Shown here in pieces: positions 8,686 through 18,156 of a stretch of DNA of 64,000 bases (positions within the stretch are counted from its first letter, which is position 1; each line of letters starts with the position of its first letter). The stretch spans positions 3,782,001-3,846,000 of the forward strand of contig NZ_VFNP01000001.1 of NCBI RefSeq assembly GCF_006715635.1, given 5' to 3'. A program made the translations under genes and the position numbers. The DNA is from Streptomyces sp. SLBN-118 (GTDB lineage Bacteria > Actinomycetota > Actinomycetes > Streptomycetales > Streptomycetaceae). Under the pieces are notes generated by a model, which was not told where the DNA came from, did no database searches, and saw nothing but the letters and a program-made list of their open reading frames with translations.

Positions 8686-9025
8686 CAGTCCTCGCCGTCG
8701 TATCTGTCCGCGTGCACAGTGTGTACTGTGCGTGCGGGTGGTCGCTGTAGTCCTCAGGGTCCTCTGCCACGTCACGCTACAGCCTTCACGGGACGCGCCG
8801 GTTTCGAAGACCGGCCATCAAACCCGGCTCGGCAGCGGCCGCGCAAATTCCATGGGGTTCCTGTAACGCTTCCGAGACTCTTCTTGTGCGTACGGTCACG
8901 GAACGGGCACCTGGCTTGACGTGTCTGTGCCCTCGGGCAGACTTGGCCCGTAAATAGGGATCACGGGAATGCGGATCGCGGGCAGCGCGGGTATCGCGGC
9001 TCTCGCGCCGAGGGGGAAGCACAAC
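8686..9025. promoter_or_regulatory. Divergent control region of the two kinase genes
   Basis: This 340-bp gap has no gene. Besides the inverted repeat at 8714-8731, a TTGACG at 8916-8921 with a weak CAGACT at 8938-8943 (16-base spacing) is a possible sigma-70-type promoter for the rightward kinase. Confidence 0.4.
8714..8731. promoter_or_regulatory. Inverted repeat before the leftward kinase gene
   Basis: GCACAGT and ACTGTGC form a perfect seven-base inverted repeat around a four-base centre, 28 bases upstream of the kinase start codon. The position suits a repressor site over the promoter. The regulator is unknown. Confidence 0.4.
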
Positions 9026-10642
9026 ATGAGCCACGACGGCGCACAGGGCCGCTATGCGGGAGGTTCGGTCGCCGGCGGGCGTTATCAGCTGCGCGACCTG
9101 CTCGGCGAGGGCGGCATGGCTTCCGTATATCTCGCCTACGACTCGGCGCTCGACCGCCAGGTCGCCATCAAGACGCTGCACACCGAACTCGGACGCGAGC
9201 AGTCCTTCCGTGAGCGGTTCCGGCGCGAGGCACAGGCCGTCGCGAAGCTGTCGCACACCAACATCGTCTCGGTCTTCGACACCGGCGAGGACGAACTCGA
9301 CGGTTCGCTGATGCCGTACATCGTCATGGAGTACGTCGAGGGCCAGCCGCTCGGATCCGTACTTCAGGCGGACATCGCGCAGTACGGCGCGATGCCGGCC
9401 GACAAGGCGCTGAAGGTGACGGCCGATGTGCTGGCCGCGCTGGAGACCAGCCACGAAATGGGCCTGGTCCACCGCGACATCAAGCCCGGCAACGTGATGA
9501 TGACCAAGCGCAATGTGGTCAAGGTCATGGACTTCGGCATCGCGCGCGCCATGCAGTCGGGCGTCACCTCGATGACCCAGACCGGCATGGTGGTCGGTAC
9601 ACCGCAGTATCTGTCGCCCGAGCAGGCGCTGGGCCGCGGAGTGGACGCGCGGTCCGACCTCTACTCCGTCGGCATCATGCTGTTCCAGCTGCTGACCGGC
9701 CGGCTGCCGTTCGACGCGGACTCTCCGCTGGCGATCGCGTACGCGCATGTGCAGGAGGAGCCGGTCGCTCCGTCCACCATCAACCGCTCCGTCACTCCCG
9801 CGATGGACGCGCTGGTCGCACGGGCACTGAAGAAGAACCCGAACGAGCGTTTCCCCAGCGCCGCCGCGATGCGCGACGAGTGCGCGCGGGTGGCGAGCGC
9901 CGGGCAGGCGAGCGCGCCCGTGATCATCGGCGGCGCTCCGACGACAAGCGGCGCAGGGGTCGGTTCGGCGGTCTTCCCGCCGCTGGACCAGTCGACACCG
10001 GCGCCGCAGAGCGTCCAGACGCCGTACCAGCCCAGCCCGTACGGCCCGCCGACTCCGGCACCCACACCGGCTCCGGCGCCGCAGTACGGATACCCCCAGA
10101 CGCCCGCCCCGGTCCCTTCGTACCAGCCGCCCGCTCAGGCGGTCTCGACGCCGCCTCCTTACTCCATCGCTCCGCAGCCCCCGGTCCCGGGCGGCACGGG
10201 CGGCGGCAAGCGGAACATGCCGGTCGTCGTGGGCGCGATCGTGGTGGCGCTGCTGGCGGTCGGCGGCCTGATCACGGCGATCGTGCTGAACAAGGACGAC
10301 TCGGGCGGCGACAACGCCGGCGGAGACCCGAGCGTGTCGGCGGATGCGGACGGGGCTCTGGCGCCTGACCGGACCCGGACGATCGATTCGACCAAGTGCT
10401 CGGAGGCCACGGAGGACGGCAACGATCCGTCGAAGGTCCAGGCCCCTCAGCTTCTGTACAAGGACCTCCTCTCGGTGAAGGACTGCCTGCGGGCGGCCGG
10501 CTGGACCTGGAAGGTGACGGAGGAGGACAACCCTCAGTACCCCAAGGACGCGGTGATCGGGCAGTACCCGAGCTCGGGCGAGGCCGTCGTGCCGAAGAGC
10601 CAGGAGTTCGAGCTCAAGATCTCCACGGGCAAGGCCGGCTAG
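9026..10642 (+). CDS. Membrane Ser/Thr protein kinase with one PASTA-like domain
   Basis: A 538-residue kinase. The domain at residues 20-290 has GEGGMASVY, Lys49, HRDIKPGN (Asp151) and DFG (Asp169). A long Pro-rich linker (about 310-395, repeated PAP, PSP, YQP) leads to one membrane helix (398-421). The outer part (about 455-536) resembles a single PASTA unit: PQLLYKDLLSVKDCLRAAG followed by GQYPSSGEAVVPKS. PASTA units bind peptidoglycan or lipid II. The ATG was chosen over an upstream in-frame start because AGGGGGAAG lies seven to eight bases before it. Confidence 0.9.
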   Translation: MSHDGAQGRYAGGSVAGGRYQLRDLLGEGGMASVYLAYDSALDRQVAIKTLHTELGREQSFRERFRREAQAVAKLSHTNIVSVFDTGEDELDGSLMPYIVMEYVEGQPLGSVLQADIAQYGAMPADKALKVTADVLAALETSHEMGLVHRDIKPGNVMMTKRNVVKVMDFGIARAMQSGVTSMTQTGMVVGTPQYLSPEQALGRGVDARSDLYSVGIMLFQLLTGRLPFDADSPLAIAYAHVQEEPVAPSTINRSVTPAMDALVARALKKNPNERFPSAAAMRDECARVASAGQASAPVIIGGAPTTSGAGVGSAVFPPLDQSTPAPQSVQTPYQPSPYGPPTPAPTPAPAPQYGYPQTPAPVPSYQPPAQAVSTPPPYSIAPQPPVPGGTGGGKRNMPVVVGAIVVALLAVGGLITAIVLNKDDSGGDNAGGDPSVSADADGALAPDRTRTIDSTKCSEATEDGNDPSKVQAPQLLYKDLLSVKDCLRAAGWTWKVTEEDNPQYPKDAVIGQYPSSGEAVVPKSQEFELKISTGKAG

Positions 10643-10691
10643 GTCCTTCAGCACAGGGCCTCGTTTCACATCGCTTCACATCGCTTCAGGG

Positions 10692-10728
10692 GAACGGCCC
10701 GGCACGCATCTGGCATGCCGGGCCGTTC
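10692..10728 (+). terminator. Hairpin terminator after the PASTA-like kinase
   Basis: A perfect 13-bp GC-rich stem (10692-10704 with 10716-10728) with an 11-base loop, 50 bases after the stop codon. Confidence 0.75.
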
Positions 10729-10747
10729 TCGTCGTGGGCTCGTGGTT

Positions 10748-10781
10748 TCTTGTGACTCCCCGCGTCTCTTGTGACTCCCCG
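10748..10781. repeat. Direct repeat of 15 bp
   Basis: TCTTGTGACTCCCCG occurs at 10748-10762 and again at 10767-10781. No function is apparent. Confidence 0.6.
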
Positions 10782-10878
10782 TGATTCCCTCGTGCGCCCG
10801 CCCGGGATGCCGGAAATGCCATGGCATGTGACGCTGAGTCCGATATCTCGGCGACTCGGCACGGGAGGGGGTCACCCG

Positions 10879-11454
10879 GTGACTCCAGGGCTCCGCGCAC
10901 ACTCTGCGATCACTGTCGCCTCGCTCCTGCTGCTGACCACGCCCATCGCGTACGCCGAGGAGTCCGAGGCCCCCGAGCACAGGCCCTCGGCCACGCCTGC
11001 CGCCCTGGCTTCTTTCGCGGGCCGTCCGGCCGGTGAGGGGCGCCCGCGGCCGGGGCGTGCTCCCGACAAGCACAGGACTCGCGAGTCCCGGGAGCGGGAC
11101 GAATCCGGGGCGGCGGATCGCGAGGACCGGCCGGACCGTACGCCGTCGGTGTCACCCTCCCCTTCGGATTCTTCGTCACGATCCGCTTCGGCCGCCCCGT
11201 CCCACAGGCGACCGGGCGAGCGGAAACCACCTCCTGCGGAGGACGAGGAACCAGCGACGGACGAGCAGGAGGCGGCGGAGGCCTCTCCGACGCCCGCGCC
11301 GGTCCCCAGCGCACCGGCCGCCGCACGTCAGCAGGCACCTCAGGCCCTCCCCCAGCCCGTCGCCCAGCAGATGTCTCCGATGTCCCTGGGGATCGGGATG
11401 GCTCTCATGGGGCTCGGAATCGGCTTCCTGGGGCTGCGGCTGCGGCGTCGCTGA
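10879..11454 (+). CDS. Secreted Pro/Glu-rich protein with C-terminal membrane anchor
   Basis: A 191-residue protein without a recognised domain. Starting at a GTG with GGGAGGGGG upstream, it has a clear signal peptide (residues 1-24, AYA before EESEAP). A long low-complexity middle part is rich in Arg, Pro, Ser and Glu. A hydrophobic stretch (MSLGIGMALMGLGIGFLGL) ends in RLRRR, which should hold the C-terminus in the membrane with the tail inside. There is no LPxTG-like signal. The frame stays open further upstream, but no ribosome site supports a longer form. Its role is unknown. Confidence 0.65.
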   Translation: MTPGLRAHSAITVASLLLLTTPIAYAEESEAPEHRPSATPAALASFAGRPAGEGRPRPGRAPDKHRTRESRERDESGAADREDRPDRTPSVSPSPSDSSSRSASAAPSHRRPGERKPPPAEDEEPATDEQEAAEASPTPAPVPSAPAAARQQAPQALPQPVAQQMSPMSLGIGMALMGLGIGFLGLRLRRR

Positions 11455-11516
11455 GCAAGCCGTCCTCCTTGAGACGGATGCACAGGCTCCACCCCTGGAT
11501 GGGTTGCCGTCGGCGG

Positions 11517-11542
11517 CATACTCGGTATACATACTGAGTATG
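11517..11542. promoter_or_regulatory. 26-bp palindrome overlapping the padR-like start codon
   Basis: The two 13-base halves (CATACTCGGTATA and CATACTGAGTATG) are symmetric at 22 of 26 positions. The right half ends in the ATG start codon. A TATACAT-like -10 lies in the centre and no ribosome-binding site is visible, so the mRNA is probably leaderless and the gene autorepressed through this site. Confidence 0.65.
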
Positions 11543-12211
11543 TCCATCCGCCACGGGCTCCTCGCCCTCCTTGAGCACGGTCCTCGCTACGGCTCCCAGC
11601 TCCGTACGGAGTTCGAGTCCCGCACCGGTGCCACCTGGCCGCTCAACGTCGGCCAGGTCTATACGACCCTCAGCCGTCTGGAGCGCGACGGCATGGTCGC
11701 CCAGAGCGGCGAGGACGACGCCGGCCATGCTCTGTACGTCATCACCGGGGCCGGGCACGCCGAGCTGAAGAACTGGTTCACGACGCCCGTGGACCGCAGC
11801 AGCCCGCCCCGCGACGAACTCGCCATCAAGCTCGCCATGGCCGTGGGCGCGCCCGGCGTGGACATCCGCGCCGTCATCCAGTCCCAGCGTCACCACACCG
11901 TGAAGGCGATGCAGGACTACACCCGGCTCAAGGCGCAGGCACTGGCCGCGATTGAGAGCGGAGGCTCGGCCGAGCGCGACGACGTGGCATGGCTGCTCGT
12001 GCTGGAGCAGCTGATCTTCCAGACCGAGGCCGAGGCGCGCTGGCTCGACCACTGCGAGGTGCGTCTCATCAGGCTCTCCGCGACGGCCGATCGGGGAGCC
12101 GAACGCCCCACGGCCGCTTCCCTGATCGGGTCGCCGGCCGCGCCCGCATCGTCGTCGGGGCAGGGGCGGTCCGCCACATCGGCGCCGGGGCAGCCCACGC
12201 CGCCGACCTAG
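11540..12211 (+). CDS. PadR-family transcriptional repressor
   Basis: A 223-residue regulator. The N-terminal winged helix (residues 1-80, LLEHGPRYGSQLRTEFE, NVGQVYTTLSRLERDGMV) is the PadR DNA-binding fold. Residues 95-180 form the helical dimerisation domain (Vir C-terminal-like), and a Ser/Pro/Ala-rich tail follows. The start codon lies inside a long palindrome. The gene sits directly before an ABC exporter pair, the usual arrangement for PadR proteins that sense a compound and release the exporter genes. Confidence 0.9.
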   Translation: MSIRHGLLALLEHGPRYGSQLRTEFESRTGATWPLNVGQVYTTLSRLERDGMVAQSGEDDAGHALYVITGAGHAELKNWFTTPVDRSSPPRDELAIKLAMAVGAPGVDIRAVIQSQRHHTVKAMQDYTRLKAQALAAIESGGSAERDDVAWLLVLEQLIFQTEAEARWLDHCEVRLIRLSATADRGAERPTAASLIGSPAAPASSSGQGRSATSAPGQPTPPT

Positions 12212-12244
12212 CGCGCACTCAGCCTCTCCGCTGCTCCACCTCTT

Positions 12245-12284
12245 CACTTCTCCACTTCTCCACTTCTCCACTTCTCCACTTCTT
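12245..12284. repeat. Octamer repeat between padR-like gene and ABC transporter
   Basis: Five tandem copies of CACTTCTC (the fifth ends in T) are followed by related CTTCTTCG runs to about 12303. They lie in the leader of the ABC genes, 60-100 bases before the start codon. Confidence 0.75.
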
Positions 12285-12347
12285 CGCTTCGCCGCTTCTT
12301 CGCACATCCGCTCGCTCGTCAGCCGACCGTCCAAGGGGGACCCCTTC

Positions 12348-13105
<758 letters not shown>

Positions 13106-13109
<4 letters not shown>

Positions 13110-15967
13110 ACAGTTGGTACCACTCCTGGCGGGCCGCGATACGTATCGCCCGCCGCGACGCCTGGCGCTCCAAGGGACGCAGCTTCCTCGTCCTCGCGAT
13201 GATCGCCCTCCCCATCCTCGGCGTGAGCGCCGCGGATCTGACTGTGCGCAGCGCCGAGTTGTCGACCGAGCAGAGCCTCGAGCGCAAGCTCGGCGCCGCC
13301 GACGCCCGGCTGTCCGACCCCGGGCTGAGCGGCCTACCCCTCAAGCAGACGCCCGACGGCAGCAGCTACACGCCGGTCGGGGACTTCGACGGAAAGCCGT
13401 GGCCCGACGGCAAGGCGGACATCGGCAAGGTGCTGCCCGCAGGTGCCAAGTCCCTGACGGACTCGATGGGTTCGGGCAAGCTGCGTACCACGCACGGTCT
13501 GCTGAACACCGAGATCCGTGAGCTGAAGGCCTCGGACCCGATGGCCAGGGGCATCATGGTCGTCGACCAGGGCCGCCTTCCGCAGAAATCCGACGAAATC
13601 GCCGCGACCACGCACTTCCTGGAGTCCAGCGGTCTGACGGTGGGCTCCAAGCTCACGGCCCGCGGGTTCGACCGCGAGTACACCATCGTCGGCTCGTACG
13701 AACTCCCAGACGCGCTGAAGACCGACCAGGTCAACGCACTGCCGGGCGCCCTTCTTGCACCGCTCGACAAGGCCCTCGAAAAGGCCGGGCTACCGGGCAC
13801 CGAGGCCACCACCTCGCATCTGGTGAGTGTCTCCGGTGGTTTCACGTGGAACATGGTCAAGGCGACCAACGCCAAGGGTGTGACGGTCAATTCGCGCGCC
13901 GTGGCCCTCGACCCGCCCGCCAGGGCGGACGTTCCGATCTACCAGGAAGAGGGCTGGGGCAGCTTCGAGGACAGCACTGCCGCCAAGGCAGCCGCGCTGG
14001 CCGCGGCCACCACCGTCGTCGGCCTCGCCATGCTGGAGATCTGCCTGCTGGCAGGGCCCGCCTTCGCGGTCGGCGCCCGCCGCTCGCGCCGCCAGCTCGG
14101 TCTGGTCGGCGCCAACGGCGGAGACCGCCGCCATATCCGCGCCATCGTCCTCGCCGGCGGTCTGGTGATCGGCTTCGTCGCTGCCGTGGTCGGCACGGTC
14201 CTCGGTCTGCTGCTCACCTTCGCGCTGCAGCCCGTGCTCGAGGACTACTTGGGCAAGCGCTTCGGAAGCTTCGACGTGCGGCCGCTCGAACTGCTCGGCA
14301 TCGGGCTGCTCGCCGTGTTCACCGGCCTGATGGCCGCGATCGTCCCGGCGATCACCTCGTCCCGCCAGTCGGTGCTGGCCTCGCTCACCGGCCGTCGTGG
14401 CGTACGCAGGAGCAACAGGGTGCTGCCGGTGATCGGCCTGATCGCGGTCCTGCTGGGCGCGGCAGTCGCGCTCTACGGCTCGATGATGACGGACCAGTTC
14501 ATCGTCGTCGCCGGAGGCAGCGCCGTCGCCGAGTTGGGCGTGGTCGCCCTGACCCCCGCACTGGTGGGCCTGTTCGGCCGGACCGGACGCATCCTGCCGC
14601 TCTCGCCGCGCCTCGCGCTGCGTGACGCGGTACGCAACCGGGGCCGCACGGCTCCCGCGGTGGCCGCGGTACTGGCCGCTGTCGCGGGGACGGTGGCCGT
14701 GGCGACCTACACCGCGAGCAACGACGCCCAGGGCAGGGCCGATTACACGGCACATCTGCCGCACGGCGCGGTCTCCGTGATGCTCGACGAGGCCGGTGGC
14801 CGGGACGTCCCGGCGGTGCGCGCCACCGTCCAGAAGCTCCTGCCCATCGATGTACGGGCCGATGTGGACAGAATCTCGGTCGGCAAGTCCACCTGCTCCA
14901 TGTACAGCGGCAAGGAGGGCTGCGGCCGCTACGAGGTCATTGTGCCCAAGGCAAACCAGTGCCCGCTGTGGATGAGCGACCCGGCTCATCCGGATGAGGA
15001 CCCCTCGGAGAAGTTCAGCAAGGAGCAGCGCCGCAAGCTGGCCCAGGACTGGCGCTGCAAGGACTCCGGGGGCTTCGCATACCTCGACTCCGGTGTGGTG
15101 GTCGCTGACGCGAAGCTGCTGAAGGTGCTCGAGATCAACGACGCGGCGGCGGAGAAGGCGCTGGCGGACGGGCAGATCGTCTCGTTCGACAAGCGCAATC
15201 TCGACACCAAGGGCAAGATCAACATCCGCCTGGTCACCGACACGAAGAAGGCCGACGAGGCCGCAGCGAAGGGCAAGGACGCGCCCGGCGAGATCAAGTC
15301 GTTCACCGCGTACCAGGTCGCCGGAACCGCCAAGTCGTACGGCGTCCCCATGATCATCCCGCCCGCGGCGGCCAGGGCTGCGGGTCTGAGCACGGTGCCG
15401 CTCGGGGCGTACTACTCGACGGACAAGATGCCGAGCAGTGCCCAGCGCCAGCGGCTGGACGGCGAGCTCGACAAGACCGGATCGGACGTCGAACTCCATG
15501 TCGAGGAGGGCTACACCAGCGAGAACAGCATCATTCTGCTGTCGCTGACCATCTTCGCCGGACTCATCACGATCGGCGCGGCGGGTATCGCCACGGGCCT
15601 GGCCCAGGCCGATGCGGAGGCCGACCTGAAGACTCTGGCCGCGGTCGGCGCCCCGCCGCGGGTGCGCAGGACACTCAGCGGGTTCCAGTGCGGTGTGGTG
15701 GCCGCGATGGGGGTGCTGCTCGGCTCGGCGGCGGGTGTTCTCCCGGCGGTCGGGCTGCGGCTCACCGAGAAGCGCGAGCAGATGAAGTTCTACCGGGAGG
15801 CGCTGGACCAGGGCTACCGCGCGGTCGACTCGGCGCCGTACGTGCCGATCATCGTGCCCTGGGAAACCCTGGCCGCACTGCTCGTCGTGGTCCCCGTCGG
15901 CGCGGCGCTCCTGGCGGCGCTGGTGACCCGCTCCCGCGGTGCGCTCTCCCGCCGCGAGGCGACCTGA
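13106..15967 (+). CDS. FtsX-like ABC transporter permease, two-domain
   Basis: A 953-residue permease. A membrane helix near residue 25 is followed by a large outer domain, then three helices of the first FtsX domain (about 295-425), two more helices (about 440-490), a second outer domain with Cys pairs (STCSMYSGKEGCGRYE), and a C-terminal FtsX domain (about 805-945). Two FtsX domains in one chain are typical of actinobacterial PadR-linked exporters. It follows its ATPase with a GTGA overlap. The substrate is unknown; the PadR link suggests efflux of an inhibitory compound. Confidence 0.9.
13839..13852. other. Degenerate parS-like site inside the permease gene
   Basis: GTTTCACGTGGAAC differs at one base from the Streptomyces parS palindrome. 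It lies within coding sequence, so chance or codon use could explain it, but one-mismatch parS sites are known to bind ParB. Confidence 0.35.
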
Positions 15968-15997
15968 CCGACTCATCCGGCCATATCCAGCGGCTTT

Positions 15998-16040
15998 GTG
16001 TCCCCGTACGAGGGTGGATCACCCCCGTACGGGGGCACAC
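15998..16040. terminator. Inverted repeat after the ABC permease
   Basis: CCCCGTACGAGGGTG pairs with CACCCCCGTACGGGG around a three-base loop. It lies 30 bases after the permease stop and before bpa, so it may end the ABC transcript or lie in the bpa promoter. Confidence 0.5.
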
Positions 16041-16075
16041 CGTGTGCTGACGCACATGTACGAGAGAATGGCGGC

Positions 16076-16618
16076 ATGGAGATGCCGAGGAATGAACGGT
16101 CGCAGGAGAGCCCCCACGTCCTTGTCGTGGGACAGGACGGAATGGCACTCGGCGGCGGTCACAGTGACGACGAGTCGCGCGAGGTCCCGGTGACGGAGAT
16201 GGTCGAGCAGCCTGCCAAGGTCATGCGCATCGGCAGCATGATCAAACAGCTGCTGGAGGAAGTCAGAGCAGCACCTCTGGACGAGGCGAGCCGGGTCCGG
16301 CTCAAGGAGATCCACGCCAGCTCGGTCAAGGAGCTGGAGGACGGCCTCGCCCCCGAACTGGTCGAGGAACTCGAACGCCTCTCGCTCCCCTTCACGGACG
16401 AGGCAATCCCCTCGGAGGCCGAACTGCGCATCGCGCAGGCCCAGTTGGTGGGCTGGCTGGAGGGTCTCTTCCACGGCATCCAGACGGCGCTGTTCGCCCA
16501 GCAGATGGCAGCCCGCGCCCAGCTGGAACAGATGCGCCGAGCGCTCCCTCCGGGAGTGAGCCACGAGGACGACGAGGACGGCCAGCACGGCGCGATCCGC
16601 TCGGGCCCGTACCTGTAA
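16076..16618 (+). CDS. bpa: Bacterial proteasome activator Bpa (PafE)
   Basis: A 180-residue protein of the Bpa/PafE family (formerly DUF2587). Bpa forms a dodecameric ring that opens the 20S proteasome without ATP and passes unfolded proteins in. The core from EQPAKVMRIG to ALPPGV (about residues 45-163) closely follows the mycobacterial protein, including WLEGLFHGIQTALFAQQM. The N-terminus is acidic and disordered. The chain ends in GPYL, whereas the mycobacterial protein ends in GQYL, the motif that docks into the proteasome. The ATG at 16076 is preceded by a GAGAG; another ATG lies two codons on. No proteasome genes are in this window. Confidence 0.92.
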   Translation: MEMPRNERSQESPHVLVVGQDGMALGGGHSDDESREVPVTEMVEQPAKVMRIGSMIKQLLEEVRAAPLDEASRVRLKEIHASSVKELEDGLAPELVEELERLSLPFTDEAIPSEAELRIAQAQLVGWLEGLFHGIQTALFAQQMAARAQLEQMRRALPPGVSHEDDEDGQHGAIRSGPYL

Positions 16619-16652
16619 CCGGAAACGCGAATCTTCGAGCGGCACAACGACG

Positions 16653-16684
16653 GGCGGGCCGGGGTGCAAGCACCTCGGCCCGCC
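16653..16684 (+). terminator. Hairpin terminator after bpa
   Basis: A 15-bp arm (16653-16667) pairs with 16670-16684 with one G-T pair, so the tip opens into a small loop. GGTCTTT follows. It lies 35 bases past the bpa stop. Confidence 0.7.
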
Positions 16685-16815
16685 GGTCTTTGCCGTGGCT
16701 TGCGAGAGGGAGCTTCGCGGCCACGCACCCCCGGAGCGCCGGCTTCGCGGCGCGGGGCGACCAGCTGCAGCTGCCCGGCAAGGGGGCCGCGCAGCGGGTG
16801 GAGTCGGGACGTAGA

Positions 16816-16859
16816 GCGTGATGTGTGGCGCGCGTATGCGTGATGTGTGGCGCGCGTAC
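16816..16859. repeat. Tandem duplication, 2 x 22 bp
   Basis: Two adjacent 22-base units beginning GCGTGATGTG differ only in the last base. It is likely a replication-slippage product. Confidence 0.7.
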
Positions 16860-17009
16860 GCCCGCAGCCCACACACGACAGAAACGCGCCGTACGTCATG
16901 CAGTCCCGACTCAACCCCGGAGCGGCAACCAGAGGGCCACCTCGTGGCACCGGCCAACCCCGTCCCCCGCACCGCAGGCGACCGCGGCACCGGGCACCCC
17001 CTCCGCCCG

Positions 17010-17999
17010 TCACCCACCCGCAGGCGAGACCAACAGCACCTTCCCCACATTCGCCCCGGACTCCAGCACCCGATGTCCCTCCGCCGCGTCCGCCAGCGCC
17101 ACCCTCCGGTCCACCACGGCCCGCACCCGGCCCGCCTCGATCAGCGGCCAGACATGCTCCCGTACCGCCGCGACGATCGACGCCTTCTCGCCCAGCGGCC
17201 GGGCACGCAGCGTCGTCGCCGTCACCGCCGCCCGCTTGCCCAGCAGAGTCGCCAGGTTCAGCTCGCCCTTGACGCCGCCCTGCAGGCCGATCACGGCAAG
17301 GCGGCCGTTGACGGCCAGCGCCCGCACATTCCGGTCCAGATACTTCGCGCCGACGATGTCGAGGATGACGTCCGCCCCCGCCCCCTCCGTCGCCTTCCGC
17401 AGCTCCTCCACAAAGTCCTGCTCGCGGTAGTCGATGAGGATGTCCGCGCCCAGTTCCGCGCAGCGGGCCAGCTTCTCGGGCCCGCCCGCGGTCACGGCGA
17501 CGCGCGCCCCCACTGCCTTGGCGAGCTGGATCGCCATCGTGCCGATCCCGCTCGCTCCGCCGTGCACCAGCAGCGTCTCTCCCGGCCGCAGGTGCGCGAT
17601 CATGAACACGTTGGACCAGACCGTCGACGTCACCTCGGGCAGCGCCGCCGCCGTGACCAGGTCCACCCCCTGCGGCACCGGCAGCAACTGCCCCATCGGC
17701 ACGGCGGCCTTCTCCGCGTATCCGCCGCCGGCCAGCAGCGCGCACACCTCGTCGCCCACGGCCCAGCCCGATACCCCGGGCCCCAGCGCGGCGATGCGCC
17801 CCGAGCATTCGAGGCCGGGATACGGGGACGAGCCGGGCGGCGGGTCGTAGAAGCCCTGCCGCTGCAGCAGATCCGCACGGTTGACGGCGCTGGCCACGAC
17901 GTCGACGAGGACCTCGCCCTCGCCGGGTACGGGATCGGGCACCTCTGCCCAGACAAGCGCCTCGGGACCACCGGGTTCGGGAATCGTGATCGCATGCAT
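17010..17999 (-). CDS. NAD(P)H quinone oxidoreductase, zinc-free MDR family (QOR/PIG3 type)
   Basis: A 329-residue medium-chain reductase. The N-terminal GroES-like half has the NRADLLQRQGFYDPPPG segment of the TIGR02824/PIG3 quinone oxidoreductases. The Rossmann half has the nucleotide motif VHGGASGIGTMAIQLAKA near residue 150. The zinc-binding Cys and His of alcohol dehydrogenases are absent. It probably reduces quinones with NADPH. The start MHAITIPEPGG is chosen because the longer frame upstream is of low complexity and runs across a parS site. It reads away from moeA. Confidence 0.9.
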   Translation of the reverse strand: MHAITIPEPGGPEALVWAEVPDPVPGEGEVLVDVVASAVNRADLLQRQGFYDPPPGSSPYPGLECSGRIAALGPGVSGWAVGDEVCALLAGGGYAEKAAVPMGQLLPVPQGVDLVTAAALPEVTSTVWSNVFMIAHLRPGETLLVHGGASGIGTMAIQLAKAVGARVAVTAGGPEKLARCAELGADILIDYREQDFVEELRKATEGAGADVILDIVGAKYLDRNVRALAVNGRLAVIGLQGGVKGELNLATLLGKRAAVTATTLRARPLGEKASIVAAVREHVWPLIEAGRVRAVVDRRVALADAAEGHRVLESGANVGKVLLVSPAGG

Positions 18000-18117
18000 G
18001 GGCGCGAGGCTACTCCGCGACCTGGCCTTTGAGTGCGGAGGCCGTGGGCCGAGCTCCCCACCGCTGTCCTCCGTGCGCACGATCGTGATCAGCAGCCGTT
18101 TGGCGACCTGCTGGGAG

Positions 18118-18131
18118 GTTTCACGTGAAAC
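18118..18131. other. parS: parS chromosome-partition site
   Basis: GTTTCACGTGAAAC is a perfect 14-bp palindrome identical to the Streptomyces parS sequence bound by ParB. It is intergenic, between the quinone reductase start and the moeA stop. Streptomyces chromosomes carry about twenty such sites around oriC. Confidence 0.9.
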
Positions 18132-18156
18132 GCCCTCCGCCGCCGGCCGACGGAAC

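Larger units (their letters stand above)
16619..17009. other. Intergenic stretch between bpa and the quinone reductase
   Basis: This 391-bp gap between convergent genes has no supported gene. It holds the bpa terminator and an almost exact 22-bp tandem duplication (16816-16837 and 16838-16859, one base different). The rest is GC-rich without visible structure. Confidence 0.6.

Noticed and set aside
8786..10669. 627-codon open frame opposite the PASTA-like kinase
   Set aside because: Low-complexity Arg/His-rich translation covered by the kinase gene.
13790..15976. 728-codon open frame opposite the ABC permease
   Set aside because: The composition (Arg, Gln, Gly, His) is typical of an antisense shadow, and the permease on the other strand has clear membrane helices.
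16818..18032. Forward open frames over the quinone reductase
   Set aside because: Pro/Arg/His-rich antisense frames; the reverse strand holds a complete MDR enzyme.
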